Of a DNA stretch of 64,000 bases, positions 44,459 through 53,778 are shown in pieces; position 1 is the first letter of the stretch; each line of letters begins with the position of its first letter. Below the pieces are notes generated by a model. The model did not search any database and was not told the DNA's origin. It saw nothing but the letters and a program-made list of their open reading frames with translations. The translations under genes were made by a program, and so were the position numbers. The stretch covers positions 8,373 through 72,372 of the forward strand of contig FR895403.1 of the NCBI GenBank assembly GCA_000435595.1, in the 5' to 3' direction. This DNA comes from Firmicutes bacterium CAG:882 (lineage in GTDB: Bacteria > Bacillota > Clostridia > Lachnospirales > Lachnospiraceae).

Positions 44459-45375
44459 TGAAGCAGAAACGAGGCTTATCACTTCTTCAGAAGAGAAATG
44501 CAAAAGGCTTTATGTTTATCCTCCCATGGCTGGTCGGTTTCATTGTATTCTATGCGCGAAGCCTGTTCATGACGGTTCAGTTCTCACTGTCGACCATGGA
44601 CACGACTTCGGCGGCAGGAGGTTACACATTACACTGGGCGGGACTGAGTAATTATCTGTACGCATTCAGAGTTCACGGAACCTTTAAGCAGATACTTACC
44701 ACATCTGTACTCAATATGCTTGTTGATGTACCGCTTATAACATTTTTCAGTTTGTTTATGGCGATACTTCTCAATCGTAAGTTTAAGGGAAGAACGATTG
44801 TGAGGGCAATCTTTTTCCTTCCGATTATTATGAATGCCGGAGCAATCACATCGGCGATGGAGCTTGCGAGAACGATGATGTCGGGCGGTATTTCATCGGG
44901 AGCAAGCGAGATTTCAGATGCGGCGTCATCGGGAGTTGACGTGGCATACTTTATAGAACTGTTTAAGAATCTGGCGATGCCTGATAAGCTGCTCGATTAC
45001 ATAGTTGCCGCGGTTGCACGAATCAATGACATCATATCGGCATCGGGAGTGCAGATTATCATATTCATAGCTGCTCTTCAGTCCATACCTGGTTCAATGT
45101 ACGAGGTTGCTAAGATTGAGGGAGCAACAGCTTATGAAACCTTCTGGAAGGTGACATTCCCGATGGTTATGCCACATATAATTACCAATGTGGTGTACAC
45201 GGTTGTGGATAATTTCGCACAGAGCGATGTCGTACAGCTTGCTTACGACACCTGCTTTAACAAGGTAAATTACGGACTGAGCTCGGCGATGAGCGTTGTG
45301 TCAACAGTTATCGTGTGTGTGATTCTCGTTCTTGTATGCGGATTCATACAGAAGAGAACATTCTACTACAATTAA
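44458..45375 (+). CDS. Sugar ABC transporter permease, MalF type (second pair)
   Basis: The product is 305 aa with six membrane helices. It has FMFILPWLVGFIVFYARSLF as first helix and the EAA loop YEVAKIEGATAYETFWKVTF. It starts within the TAATG junction with DUF5696. A ~45-residue insert after helix 3 (MMSGGISSGASEISDAASSG) is unusual for the family. It pairs with the permease at 45392. Confidence 0.9.
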   Translation: MKQKRGLSLLQKRNAKGFMFILPWLVGFIVFYARSLFMTVQFSLSTMDTTSAAGGYTLHWAGLSNYLYAFRVHGTFKQILTTSVLNMLVDVPLITFFSLFMAILLNRKFKGRTIVRAIFFLPIIMNAGAITSAMELARTMMSGGISSGASEISDAASSGVDVAYFIELFKNLAMPDKLLDYIVAAVARINDIISASGVQIIIFIAALQSIPGSMYEVAKIEGATAYETFWKVTFPMVMPHIITNVVYTVVDNFAQSDVVQLAYDTCFNKVNYGLSSAMSVVSTVIVCVILVLVCGFIQKRTFYYN

Positions 45376-45391
45376 GGAAAGGAGAACCTAT

Positions 45392-46354
45392 ATGCAGAAA
45401 ATCAAGATGGATGCACAGACAAAGAACAGCTTGAGCGCAATGCAGCGCGGTGCGAAGAAGGGAATCTTAGGTCTGGCACAGTTCGTGGTTATCGTGGGTA
45501 TCTGCTATGTGATAGTGGCACCGATACTCGGAATACTGGTAAGCTCCTTTATGTCGGACGGAGATGCTTACAACCCTATGGTGTACATGATTCCGACAGC
45601 GCCTACGTTTCAGAAATACAAAACGGTCATAGCGCGTCTTAATTATTTCCCGACCATGGGAAGAGATCTGTTATACACGCTGTCGTTGATGGTGATACAG
45701 GTGCTCATCTGCTCGATGGTTGGATATGGATTTGCAAGATTCAATTTTCCGTTTAAGAAGCTTTTATTTGCCTGCGTGGTTGTGATGATTGTAATTCCGA
45801 CCAACACGATTATGCTTCCGTTATACATGACCTTCAAAAACTTCAATCCGTTCGGTCTTGCAACACTGATTAACGGGAAGAGCATCAATCTTCTCGGAAC
45901 ACCGGTACCGATGTACATAATGACATTCTTAGGATGCGGTCTGCGTTCAGGTCTGTATATTTATATCTTTAACCAGTTTTTCAGAGGACTGCCAAAGGAA
46001 ATCGAGGAGGCAGCCTTCGTGGATGGCGCAGGAGTATGGTACACATATTTCAGAATCATGCTCATGAACGCCATGCCGTCTGTCATTACCGTTGCGGTAT
46101 TCTCAATGGTATGGCAGTACAATGATACTTTTTATGCGAAGTTATTTCTGATCAGCGAGAACATCGTAATCAGTAAGAAGATTTCATCCCTGACGGCTGT
46201 AATTGCCAACGAGGACAAAATCTTAGATACAACAATCCAGCAGTTGTACCTTGATGCCGGTATCATTCTCATTATGGTGCCAATCGTACTGATTTATGTT
46301 TTCCTGCAGAGATACTTTATAGAGGGTGTAGAAAGAAGCGGTATCGTAGGATAA
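45392..46354 (+). CDS. Sugar ABC transporter permease, MalG type (second pair)
   Basis: The product is 320 aa. The EAA loop is IEEAAFVDGAGVWYTYFRIM. ATG 45392 follows AAGGAG; the longer frame inside the preceding gene is rejected. With the 44458 permease and the binding lipoprotein at 48281 it forms importer 2. Again no ATPase is encoded nearby. Confidence 0.9.
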   Translation: MQKIKMDAQTKNSLSAMQRGAKKGILGLAQFVVIVGICYVIVAPILGILVSSFMSDGDAYNPMVYMIPTAPTFQKYKTVIARLNYFPTMGRDLLYTLSLMVIQVLICSMVGYGFARFNFPFKKLLFACVVVMIVIPTNTIMLPLYMTFKNFNPFGLATLINGKSINLLGTPVPMYIMTFLGCGLRSGLYIYIFNQFFRGLPKEIEEAAFVDGAGVWYTYFRIMLMNAMPSVITVAVFSMVWQYNDTFYAKLFLISENIVISKKISSLTAVIANEDKILDTTIQQLYLDAGIILIMVPIVLIYVFLQRYFIEGVERSGIVG

Positions 46355-46383
46355 CCGCCCGCCACAAAAAAGGAGGAGAAGGC

Positions 46384-48261
46384 GTGAGACGTAACAAATT
46401 ATTAGCCTGCCTTATGGCAGGAACAATGGCAGTATCACTTACGGCGTGCAGCAACAATGCAAACAGTGATACCACTACAGCCCCAAGCACTACAGAGGCT
46501 GTGACAACAACAGAGGCTGCAACAGAGCAGACAACAACTGAACCAAGTGCAACATCAAATGCAAGCATCGACTTTGAAGATGGTCAGATGGGCTTCGTGG
46601 AGGTGTACAGTGCACCTGCCAATGCAGCGGATGTTGAGCTTAACGTAGTTGATTTTGGCGGCAGCAAGGCACTTGAGGTTAAGAACTTAACAGGAAAGGT
46701 TCCGTTCGTAGGAATTGATGTGAGCAGTCTTTGCGGAGCTGATACGGCAAAGATAGCATCTGTATCAATGAAGCTTGGTGTTTCCTATGAAGACGGAAGC
46801 TTCAGTGCATGTGCAGGCAAGATTACAACCTGGACAGGTGAGGACCTTGTTCAGACAGGTTATGACTGGTCCGTATACATGGAGAGCAAGAACCCTAAGG
46901 TTGCTACAGTCGATGTATCAGGAGTTCCTTTTGTAGCAGATGCCAAAAATATTATGGTGCTTTCACTTGAAACAGACAATGGTATTGATGCCGGACATGG
47001 CAACGCAACACTCTATGTAGACGACATCACATTCTATGATGCTTCGGGAAATGTGCTCACGGCAGACCAGAGCGTTGCATTCGCAGCTCCGGCAGGCTAC
47101 TCGGACAGCGGAAGAGATTCTTCCAACCTCTTTGCAGTAAAGAACGCCGTTGAGTTCGAAGGCTTCCAGACAAGCGCAGATGCGTGGGCTCAGGCAGGCT
47201 TTACAATGCCTCAGGAGATTCTCGATGCACTTGTTCCGGGCTCGGTTGTAGAGATTGAGTACAAGTCAGAGACAGGAAATATGTGGCTTGTAATGAACGA
47301 GGCACAGGCAGGCTGGATGAGAGTAGGTCAGGCTGGAACCGATGATCCTGCATACCAGAACAATTCACATAACATTGCACAGGTTACTTACGAGCAGCTT
47401 GCAGCACTCTGCACGGACGATGTAAGCACATGGGGAAGCACAATGCAGTGTGAGTCCGACGGAGCTTGGGAGGTATTCTCGGTTAAGGTTGGACAGCAGG
47501 CAAAGAACATCGCCGTTGTAAACGGTGTTGATTTTGCCGGATTCGCAACAAAGGCAGGCGCTTGGTCACAGGATGGCTTTGATATGCCTCAGGAAATCAT
47601 CGATGCACTTGTACCTGGCGCGGTTGTAGAGGTTACATACAGCTCCGAGACAGGCAACATGTGGCTTGTAATGCCTGATTCAACAGCAGGCTGGATGAGA
47701 GTGGGTCAGGCAGGAACAGAAGATCCTGCACTCTGCGATGGTCAGAAGTGCTACGTTACTTACGAGCAGATTGCAGCACTCTGCGGCGATGATGTATCCA
47801 CATGGGGTGCAAGAATGCAGTGTGAGGCAGACGGCGAGTGGGAGGTATACAGCGTTAAGGTTGGAACGGCAGCAGAGTTTGCTCCTGTAAATAAGCTTGT
47901 TGCTTTCGAGGGCTTCGAGACAAGCGGAGACGCATGGGCACAGGCGGGCTTTACAATGCCTCAGGAGATTCTCGATGCACTTGTACCTGGTGCGGTTGTG
48001 ACAATTCAGTACTCATCCGAGACAGGCAACATCTGGATTGTAATGAACGAGGCACAGGCAGGCTGGATGAGAGTAGGTCAGGCAGGGACGGAAGATCCTG
48101 CACTTTGCAACGGAACATACGCACAGATTACATACGAGCAGCTCGCAGCACTCTGCACGGACGATGTGAGCACATGGGGCAGCACAATGCAGTGCGAGGC
48201 TGACGGAGCTTGGGAAGTATATGGAGTATGGGTAAGCACACCGGCTACATCTGCAGAATAA
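46384..48261 (+). CDS. Surface lipoprotein with a jelly-roll module and three tandem repeats
   Basis: The product is 625 aa. The signal ends MAVSLTAC (lipobox), followed by a Thr-rich linker. The first module (about residues 58-220) looks like a CBM23/27-type beta-sandwich: ASIDFEDGQMGFVEVYSA at its start and NATLYVDDITFYDASGN at its end. Three repeats of about 125 residues follow, each with WAQAGFTMPQEILDALVPG, then NMWLVMNEAQAGWMRVGQAG and STWGSTMQCESDGAWEV. Conserved Trp residues suggest carbohydrate binding. It has no catalytic motif. The start is GTG behind AAAGGAGGAG. It lies between permease pair 2 and the binding lipoprotein. Confidence 0.78.
   Translation: MRRNKLLACLMAGTMAVSLTACSNNANSDTTTAPSTTEAVTTTEAATEQTTTEPSATSNASIDFEDGQMGFVEVYSAPANAADVELNVVDFGGSKALEVKNLTGKVPFVGIDVSSLCGADTAKIASVSMKLGVSYEDGSFSACAGKITTWTGEDLVQTGYDWSVYMESKNPKVATVDVSGVPFVADAKNIMVLSLETDNGIDAGHGNATLYVDDITFYDASGNVLTADQSVAFAAPAGYSDSGRDSSNLFAVKNAVEFEGFQTSADAWAQAGFTMPQEILDALVPGSVVEIEYKSETGNMWLVMNEAQAGWMRVGQAGTDDPAYQNNSHNIAQVTYEQLAALCTDDVSTWGSTMQCESDGAWEVFSVKVGQQAKNIAVVNGVDFAGFATKAGAWSQDGFDMPQEIIDALVPGAVVEVTYSSETGNMWLVMPDSTAGWMRVGQAGTEDPALCDGQKCYVTYEQIAALCGDDVSTWGARMQCEADGEWEVYSVKVGTAAEFAPVNKLVAFEGFETSGDAWAQAGFTMPQEILDALVPGAVVTIQYSSETGNIWIVMNEAQAGWMRVGQAGTEDPALCNGTYAQITYEQLAALCTDDVSTWGSTMQCEADGAWEVYGVWVSTPATSAE
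47150..48240 (+). repeat. Three tandem intragenic repeats of ~375 bp
   Basis: The Gly-Phe codon pair opening each unit lies at 47161, 47539 and 47911, giving periods of 378 and 372 bp. Units 1 and 3 are most alike, with long identical stretches around MPQEILDALVPG. Unit 2 is more diverged (AGFATKAGAWSQDGF). This suggests an older and a younger duplication step or gene conversion. Confidence 0.85.
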
Positions 48262-48280
48262 ATTTGGAGGAGTCAAAAAT

Positions 48281-49753
48281 ATGAGAAAATCATTAAAGAA
48301 AGTTCTTGCGACAGGACTTGCCGCAACAATGGTATTGTCCATGACAGCCTGCAACAATGGCGGAAGCAACGATACAACAACTCAGGGAAGCAACGACACG
48401 ACAACAGAGACTACACAGAAACAGCCTGAGGAGACAACAACACAGGGCAGCAGCACAACACCGAGCGGTACACCGAGACATATCACAATCGGAAGCTGGT
48501 GGGTTCAGTACTATGACAGCACACATACCTCCGTTGAGGATGACCCAAACTACGCAGGTGATCTTGCAGCCGAGCTTAAGTTCGAGAATGTAAAGAAGAT
48601 TGAGGATAAGTATAATGTAACCTTCGCATGGGAGAACCTTACTTATGCAGGTACAAAAGAGTCAATCAATACATCCGTTCTTGCAGGTTCACCTGACTGT
48701 GATATCTATCTCGTAGACCTTGGAATGGCTATTCCGGCAGCCATGAACGGACTTGCAACAGATTTAAAGACTGTTCTTCCTGCAGATGATGACCTCTTTA
48801 CAACACAGAATAATATCAAGTATCTTGACCTCGGTGATGGCAAGGCTTGTATTTTAAAGAGAGTTGAGGCACAGAGTACTGTTGAGGCTACATATCCTCT
48901 TGCATTCAATAAGCAGCTTCTCGAGGACAATAACCTTGAGGATCCAAGAGAACTCTACAAGAAGGGTGAGTGGACATGGGATAAGTTTATCGAGTATTGC
49001 CAGGTTCTCACTCAGGATACCAATGGTGACGGAACCGTTGACCAGTATGGCTTCGGAGGTTTCGGTTCCGAGACATTTGAACAGCTTATGATGAGCAACG
49101 GCGGTTCAATTGCAGCGGGAACAACAGAGACACTCTCAAGTGCGCCAGTAGGCGAGGCTCTCCAGATGCTTCAGGATATGTATATAACATACAATGTATG
49201 CTATCCTTATGAGAATGATTCTGATACAATGAGATTCATCTACCGTAACGGCAACATCGGTTTCTGGCCTGGTGCAGCGTGGATTGCCGCTCAAAATGCA
49301 GACTATGACCACAACGGTGCGGTGGGAACAACACTTGAGTTCGACACCTGCTATGTTCAGTGGCCTGTAGGTCCTTCCGGAAATCAGGAGACCAACAAGG
49401 GCAAGATTACATCAGGTGAGTTCTATATCATTCCTGCCGGAGTTGAGAATCCTGAGCTTGTTTATGATGTTCTCTACGATATGTGGAACTGGTATGACGG
49501 AGACACATCAATCCGTGATGATGAGGAGACACTCTACTGGTGGTATGCTGTAACGGATAAGGATCCTGAGATTCAGGATCAGAACTTTGACGTTATGTTC
49601 GACTGCGGAAGCAGAGAGCAGTTCGACTTATGGAACTCAATGGGTATAGAGTACGACCTTGAGAGTCTTATCAACGGTACTGTAACCGCTGCACAGTTCC
49701 AGGAGACATACAAGCAGCAGATTCAGGATGCACTTGATGCATACTTTAATTAA
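48281..49753 (+). CDS. ABC transporter solute-binding lipoprotein (importer 2)
   Basis: The product is 490 aa. The signal and lipobox (TMVLSMTAC) are followed by a Thr/Gln-rich linker and a family 1 extracellular solute-binding fold. Cues are HITIGSWWVQYYDSTH, the hinge YPLAFNKQLLEDNNLEDP and FWPGAAWIAAQN. Several Trp residues (GSWWVQYY, YDMWNWYDGD, LYWWYAV) would stack on sugar rings. It should deliver mannan-derived oligosaccharides to permeases 44458/45392. ATG follows GGAGG, 19 bp after the repeat lipoprotein. Confidence 0.88.
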   Translation: MRKSLKKVLATGLAATMVLSMTACNNGGSNDTTTQGSNDTTTETTQKQPEETTTQGSSTTPSGTPRHITIGSWWVQYYDSTHTSVEDDPNYAGDLAAELKFENVKKIEDKYNVTFAWENLTYAGTKESINTSVLAGSPDCDIYLVDLGMAIPAAMNGLATDLKTVLPADDDLFTTQNNIKYLDLGDGKACILKRVEAQSTVEATYPLAFNKQLLEDNNLEDPRELYKKGEWTWDKFIEYCQVLTQDTNGDGTVDQYGFGGFGSETFEQLMMSNGGSIAAGTTETLSSAPVGEALQMLQDMYITYNVCYPYENDSDTMRFIYRNGNIGFWPGAAWIAAQNADYDHNGAVGTTLEFDTCYVQWPVGPSGNQETNKGKITSGEFYIIPAGVENPELVYDVLYDMWNWYDGDTSIRDDEETLYWWYAVTDKDPEIQDQNFDVMFDCGSREQFDLWNSMGIEYDLESLINGTVTAAQFQETYKQQIQDALDAYFN

Positions 49754-49857
49754 TTTTTAATTGTTTTGTGGGAACACCTCTATTAAAATAAGGATACCCG
49801 GGCTGTTCGATATGAGCAGTCCGTATATCCCGGTAAAATCAGAAAGGTGTAGAGGTT
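49754..49857 (+). promoter_or_regulatory. Leader region of the second YesL gene
   Basis: The gap holds a weak hairpin CGGGCTG (49799-49805) with CAGTCCG (49817-49823, one G-T pair). ACCTCTA near 49784 is complementary to TAGAGGT just before the YesL ATG, so the ribosome site might be masked. No clear promoter or T-run was seen. Confidence 0.3.
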
Positions 49858-50502
49858 ATGGCATCAATTTTCGGTATTGATTCTGCCTACGGCAGATTTA
49901 TGAACAAAGTCGGAGATATTATTCTCCTAAGCATATTATGGATAGTGTGTTCACTGCCGGTTGTGACAATAGGCACGGCAGCATGTGCGGCATATTATAC
50001 GGCTGCGAAGGTTTTGCGCCATCACAACGGTTATGTGTCCAAAGAGTTCTTCCGCTCATTTAAGCGGAATTTCCGGGCATCGATAGGGCTTAATCTGATT
50101 TATCTTGTATTAGCCGTTATGCTTGTGTTTAACCTTATGTATTTTAAGGGGAGTGCGACCGAGATTTCATTCTATCTGAGATGTGTGTACATAGTGCTTG
50201 GTTTTATAATATTCGGAGTGATGCTGTATACCTATATTCTGTTGTCAAGATTCGAACTCGGCAGTGGGAAATTGTTCGGCATGGCATTTGTTATATGCTT
50301 CAGACATCTGCATATAACGGCAGCACTTGTGGGAATGTGTGCGGTAGCGGCAGTACTTGTATATCTGATGCCGTGGGCAGTGCTTATCCTTCCGGGGCTG
50401 GCATTTTACGGGATGACATTCCCGGCGGAGCATGTGATGAAAAAATATATGCGTCGTCCGGAGAGTGGAAGCAAAGAAGAGGATACATGGTATTATAACT
50501 GA
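49858..50502 (+). CDS. YesL-family (DUF624) membrane protein, second copy
   Basis: The product is 214 aa with about five to six membrane helices. WIVCSLPVVTIGTAACAAYY matches the CCIPIVTIGPAVTSLYYAV segment of the first YesL, and it also ends in TWYYN. Each importer in this array therefore has its own YesL. ATG follows AAAGGTGTAGAGGTT. The LacI gene follows after 15 bp. Confidence 0.83.
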   Translation: MASIFGIDSAYGRFMNKVGDIILLSILWIVCSLPVVTIGTAACAAYYTAAKVLRHHNGYVSKEFFRSFKRNFRASIGLNLIYLVLAVMLVFNLMYFKGSATEISFYLRCVYIVLGFIIFGVMLYTYILLSRFELGSGKLFGMAFVICFRHLHITAALVGMCAVAAVLVYLMPWAVLILPGLAFYGMTFPAEHVMKKYMRRPESGSKEEDTWYYN

Positions 50503-50517
50503 TGGGAATGGTGATGT

Positions 50518-51540
50518 ATGGCTAAGAATGTGACTATGAGAGATATAGCAAAAAAGGTCGGGGTCAGCACGGTAACAGTGTCTAAGGCATTGACTGACAA
50601 GGACGGCGTAGGCTCTGAGCTTCGTGCAGTGATTAAGGCAACTGCCGAGGAAATGGGTTATACATACAGCGGAATCGGAGACGGCTTCCGCCGTGGGCGC
50701 AGCTATAATATCGGTGTTATTGTTGAGGAACACTATGTGGATAATTCAACTACAGTCTTTCCGTTTTATATGAAAATGTACAACAGCATCAACAAGCAGA
50801 TGTCACAGTTTCATTATTCGGTAATTATGGAGGCAATTACGTCTAAAATGCTCGCGGAGCACAGAATGCCGGATATCGTGGCCGAGCGGAAAGTCGACGG
50901 AGTTATTGTGCTGGGTCAGATGAAATCAGATTATCTTAAGGTGCTGAGGGAGAACAAGCTGCCGGTTGTGTATCTGGATTTTTATGACAGGACGATGGAG
51001 GTGCCGAGCGTCATAAATGATAATATGTACGGAACCTACATGCTTACCAATTATCTTGTGAGTATGGGGCACAAAAAAATTGCCTATGTGGGAAGCATAG
51101 ATGCCACAGCAAGTATTCTTGACAGATATTTGGGATACTACCGTTCGCTTCTGACACATCAGTTAAAGATGCCTGACGATTATATTATTCCCGACAGAGA
51201 TGATGAAGGGTATTTTATTGATTTGCAGATGCCGAAAGAGATGCCGACAGCATTTGTATGTAACTGCGATGGAACGGCGAACCTCCTTATGAAGCTTCTT
51301 ATCAGCAGAGGGTATCGCATTCCGCAGGATATATCTGTGGTTGGATTTGATAATTATTCGGCGGAGTTTGATTACAATCTGCCGAAGCTTACAACAATAG
51401 AAGTAAATATTGAAGAAATGACAAAAAATGCAGTAGAAATGATTATACGCCTTTTAAAAGGCGAAGAAAATCTTGGCGGGCGCAAGGTCATAAGCGGAAA
51501 GCTTATTATCCGTGGTTCGGTGGCGCAGTGCCAAATGTAG
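50518..51540 (+). CDS. LacI-family transcriptional repressor
   Basis: The product is 340 aa. The N-terminal HTH is MRDIAKKVGVSTVTVSKALT with the hinge helix and linker, then a periplasmic-binding-type sensor domain (YNIGVIVEEHYVDNS, VDGVIVLGQ, ISVVGFDNYSAEFDYNLPKL). It is encoded inside the mannan array, so it probably controls importer or enzyme genes in response to a mannose-containing sugar. A LacI-type operator with a CG centre was looked for upstream and not found convincingly. Confidence 0.93.
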   Translation: MAKNVTMRDIAKKVGVSTVTVSKALTDKDGVGSELRAVIKATAEEMGYTYSGIGDGFRRGRSYNIGVIVEEHYVDNSTTVFPFYMKMYNSINKQMSQFHYSVIMEAITSKMLAEHRMPDIVAERKVDGVIVLGQMKSDYLKVLRENKLPVVYLDFYDRTMEVPSVINDNMYGTYMLTNYLVSMGHKKIAYVGSIDATASILDRYLGYYRSLLTHQLKMPDDYIIPDRDDEGYFIDLQMPKEMPTAFVCNCDGTANLLMKLLISRGYRIPQDISVVGFDNYSAEFDYNLPKLTTIEVNIEEMTKNAVEMIIRLLKGEENLGGRKVISGKLIIRGSVAQCQM

Positions 51541-51549
51541 GAGGTATGT

Positions 51550-52572
51550 ATGTCAGAACTTAAAATGATTGCACCTGCAGTGCCTAATGTGCCATGGCAG
51601 GACAAGCCGGAGGGACACAAGGGAGCTCCAGTATGGAGATATTCCGAGAATCCTATAATAGACCGCAACCCTCTTGAGAATGTTGCGAGAATTTTTAACA
51701 GTGCCGTTATGCCTTATGAGGGAAAGTTCATCGGTGTGTTCCGCGGTGAGCAGACAAATGGTATTCCTTATATTTACCTTGGAAGAAGTGACGACGGAAT
51801 TCATTGGAATTTTGATAAGGATAAGATTCCTTTTAAGGATGAGGACGGCAATGATTTTATGCCGATATATGCATATGATCCGAGACTTGTGAAGGTTGAG
51901 GATACCTATTATATCATCTGGTGTCAGGATTTCTACGGTGCGGCAATCGGAATGGCAAAGACAAAGGATTTCAAGACATTTACAAGACTTGAGAATCCGT
52001 TCCTTCCATTCAATCGTAATGCGGTTCTTTTTCCGAGAAAGATTAACGGCAACTTCGTGCTTCTGTCACGTCCTTCGGATTCGGGACATACACCGTTTGG
52101 TGATATATTTGTGAGTGAGAGTCCAGACCTTGTATATTGGGGCAGACACAGACATGTGATGAGCCGTGGTAACGAGTGGTGGGAGTCATTAAAAATCGGT
52201 GGCGGAGCAGCTCCTATTGAGACAAGTGAAGGCTGGCTGTTGTTTTATCACGGTGTAAGCGGAACCTGCAACGGATATGTGTACTCCATCGGTGGTGCGA
52301 TACTTGACATTGATAATCCATCAAAGGTTCTTTACCGTTGTGAAAATTTCCTCCTTACCCCTGAGCAGTGGTATGAGGAGAGAGGCTTTGTTCCTAACGT
52401 CACATTCCCATGTGCAACCATTCACGATTCGGAATCCGGAAAGATTGCCATATACTACGGATGTGCGGACAGCTATGTCGGTCTGGCATTTACAACTCTT
52501 GATGAGATTGTGGGTTATATCAAGGAGCACAGCGTTGTAAGCTCAACCGATACCGAAATCGGAAAGAGATAA
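51550..52572 (+). CDS. GH130 beta-1,4-mannooligosaccharide phosphorylase
   Basis: The product is 340 aa and cytosolic. The five-bladed propeller fold of GH130 is indicated by NVARIFNSAVMPYEGKFIGV, FRGEQTNGIPYIYLGRSDDG and the proton donor D110 in YAYDPRLVKVED. HGVSGTCNGYVYSIGGAILD and YYGCADSYVGLAFT complete the core. The length fits mannooligosaccharide phosphorylases (GH130_2) better than the longer mannosylglucose phosphorylases (~390 aa). It would release mannose-1-phosphate with inorganic phosphate, saving ATP. ATG follows GGAGG. Confidence 0.9.
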   Translation: MSELKMIAPAVPNVPWQDKPEGHKGAPVWRYSENPIIDRNPLENVARIFNSAVMPYEGKFIGVFRGEQTNGIPYIYLGRSDDGIHWNFDKDKIPFKDEDGNDFMPIYAYDPRLVKVEDTYYIIWCQDFYGAAIGMAKTKDFKTFTRLENPFLPFNRNAVLFPRKINGNFVLLSRPSDSGHTPFGDIFVSESPDLVYWGRHRHVMSRGNEWWESLKIGGGAAPIETSEGWLLFYHGVSGTCNGYVYSIGGAILDIDNPSKVLYRCENFLLTPEQWYEERGFVPNVTFPCATIHDSESGKIAIYYGCADSYVGLAFTTLDEIVGYIKEHSVVSSTDTEIGKR

Positions 52573-52601
52573 CGCAGGGTCTGCTGATAGAGAGGAGAGT
52601 T

Positions 52602-53612
52602 ATGCAGAACTTTACAGATGGTATAAGAGTAGGCATAAGCATCGGCAACACGCTGGATTCGTTTGATAAGTCGATTAAGATCACTGATGCACCGGAAAAG
52701 ACGGAGACGGCATGGTTTAATCCGGTTATCACACAGGAGCTTGTAGATGCGTATATTGCTGCCGGCTTTAACATTATCAGAATACCTGTTACGTGGACGG
52801 GACATTTTGGTGATGCGCCTGACTATACGATAGAAGCATCATGGCTTGGACGTGTGCGTGAGGTTATTGATTACGCGTATAAGCGTAAGGTTTACATAAT
52901 ACTGAATCTTCATCATGAGGACTGGAACTATCCGTATTATGACAATGAGGAACGTGCATGTATAATAATGACGGCACTCTGGAGTCAGCTTGCGGCAGAG
53001 TTTGCAGAGTATGATGAGCATCTTATATTTGAGGGGCAGAACGAACCGCGTAAGGTCGGAACACCGCTTGAGTGGAACGGCGGTGATGAGGAGGGCCGGG
53101 ATGTGGTCAATTCCACTAATGCAGCTTTTGTTAAGGCTGTAAGAGGCGGAACGGGCTATAACAAATCAAGGTATCTGATGATTCCGGGTTATGCAGCCAA
53201 CTGCACAGAGGGAATTAAATATATTGAAATTCCGGATGACGACAGGATTATTGTATCAGTGCATGCTTATGAGCCTTATGATTTTGCACTCAACACACAG
53301 GGAAGAGATAAATGGGAGCATGACACCGCGAAGATTGACAGTCTCATGAATGAGCTTAAGACAAGATTCACGGACAAAGGAATTCCCGTGATAATGGGTG
53401 AGTTCGGAGCTATGAGCAAAAATAATGAGGATGACAGGGCAGAGTGGGTTGAATATTATCTTCGCGCGGCTGCCAAGGCGGGAGTCCGTTGTCTATGGTG
53501 GGATAACGGTCTTTTCGAGGGAGAAGGAGAGCGCTTCGGATTGATTGACAGAAATACTTATGTATGTCGTTTTCCGAAGATACTTGAGGCAATACAGAAC
53601 GTGTTTAAATAA
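52602..53612 (+). CDS. Cytosolic GH5 endo-glycanase
   Basis: The product is 336 aa with no signal peptide. GH5 landmarks are GISIGNTLDSF at the N-terminus, NIIRIPVTW, LNLHHEDWNYP, acid/base E148 in IFEGQNEPR and nucleophile E267 in IMGEFGAM. The GNTLDS and QNEPR pattern fits a GH5_4-like subfamily, which acts on beta-glucans, xyloglucan or glucomannan. Inside the cell it would shorten imported oligosaccharides before the phosphorylase. ATG follows GAGAGGAGAG. It is the last gene of the array and is followed by a strong terminator. Confidence 0.88.
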   Translation: MQNFTDGIRVGISIGNTLDSFDKSIKITDAPEKTETAWFNPVITQELVDAYIAAGFNIIRIPVTWTGHFGDAPDYTIEASWLGRVREVIDYAYKRKVYIILNLHHEDWNYPYYDNEERACIIMTALWSQLAAEFAEYDEHLIFEGQNEPRKVGTPLEWNGGDEEGRDVVNSTNAAFVKAVRGGTGYNKSRYLMIPGYAANCTEGIKYIEIPDDDRIIVSVHAYEPYDFALNTQGRDKWEHDTAKIDSLMNELKTRFTDKGIPVIMGEFGAMSKNNEDDRAEWVEYYLRAAAKAGVRCLWWDNGLFEGEGERFGLIDRNTYVCRFPKILEAIQNVFK

Positions 53613-53619
53613 AAAGTAT

Positions 53620-53665
53620 AAAGGGCAGAAGAGCCGGGACGGATGTTCCGGCTCTTCTGCCCTTT
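53620..53665 (+). terminator. Strong intrinsic terminator of the mannan array
   Basis: A perfect 18-bp stem (53620-53637 with 53648-53665, starting AAAGGGCAGAAGAGC) encloses a 10-nt loop. The stem ends in TTT and begins in AAA, so it can work in both directions. It closes the 20-kb plus-strand array. Confidence 0.88.
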
Positions 53666-53668
53666 AGC

Positions 53669-53697
53669 TTGCCATTCCACACGATTCATGCTATAAT
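53669..53697 (+). promoter_or_regulatory. Promoter of gdpP-rplI-dnaB
   Basis: TTGCCA (53669-53674), 17 bp, then TATAAT (53692-53697) preceded by TGC make a housekeeping promoter with an extended -10. The leader before gdpP is about 75 nt. Confidence 0.7.
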
Positions 53698-53778
53698 GAC
53701 ATATTATGATGGTATAAGTGTCATTGTGCCGTGTCGAGGATTTATCACGAAGATGCGGCTGTGGGAGGATACATCTGT

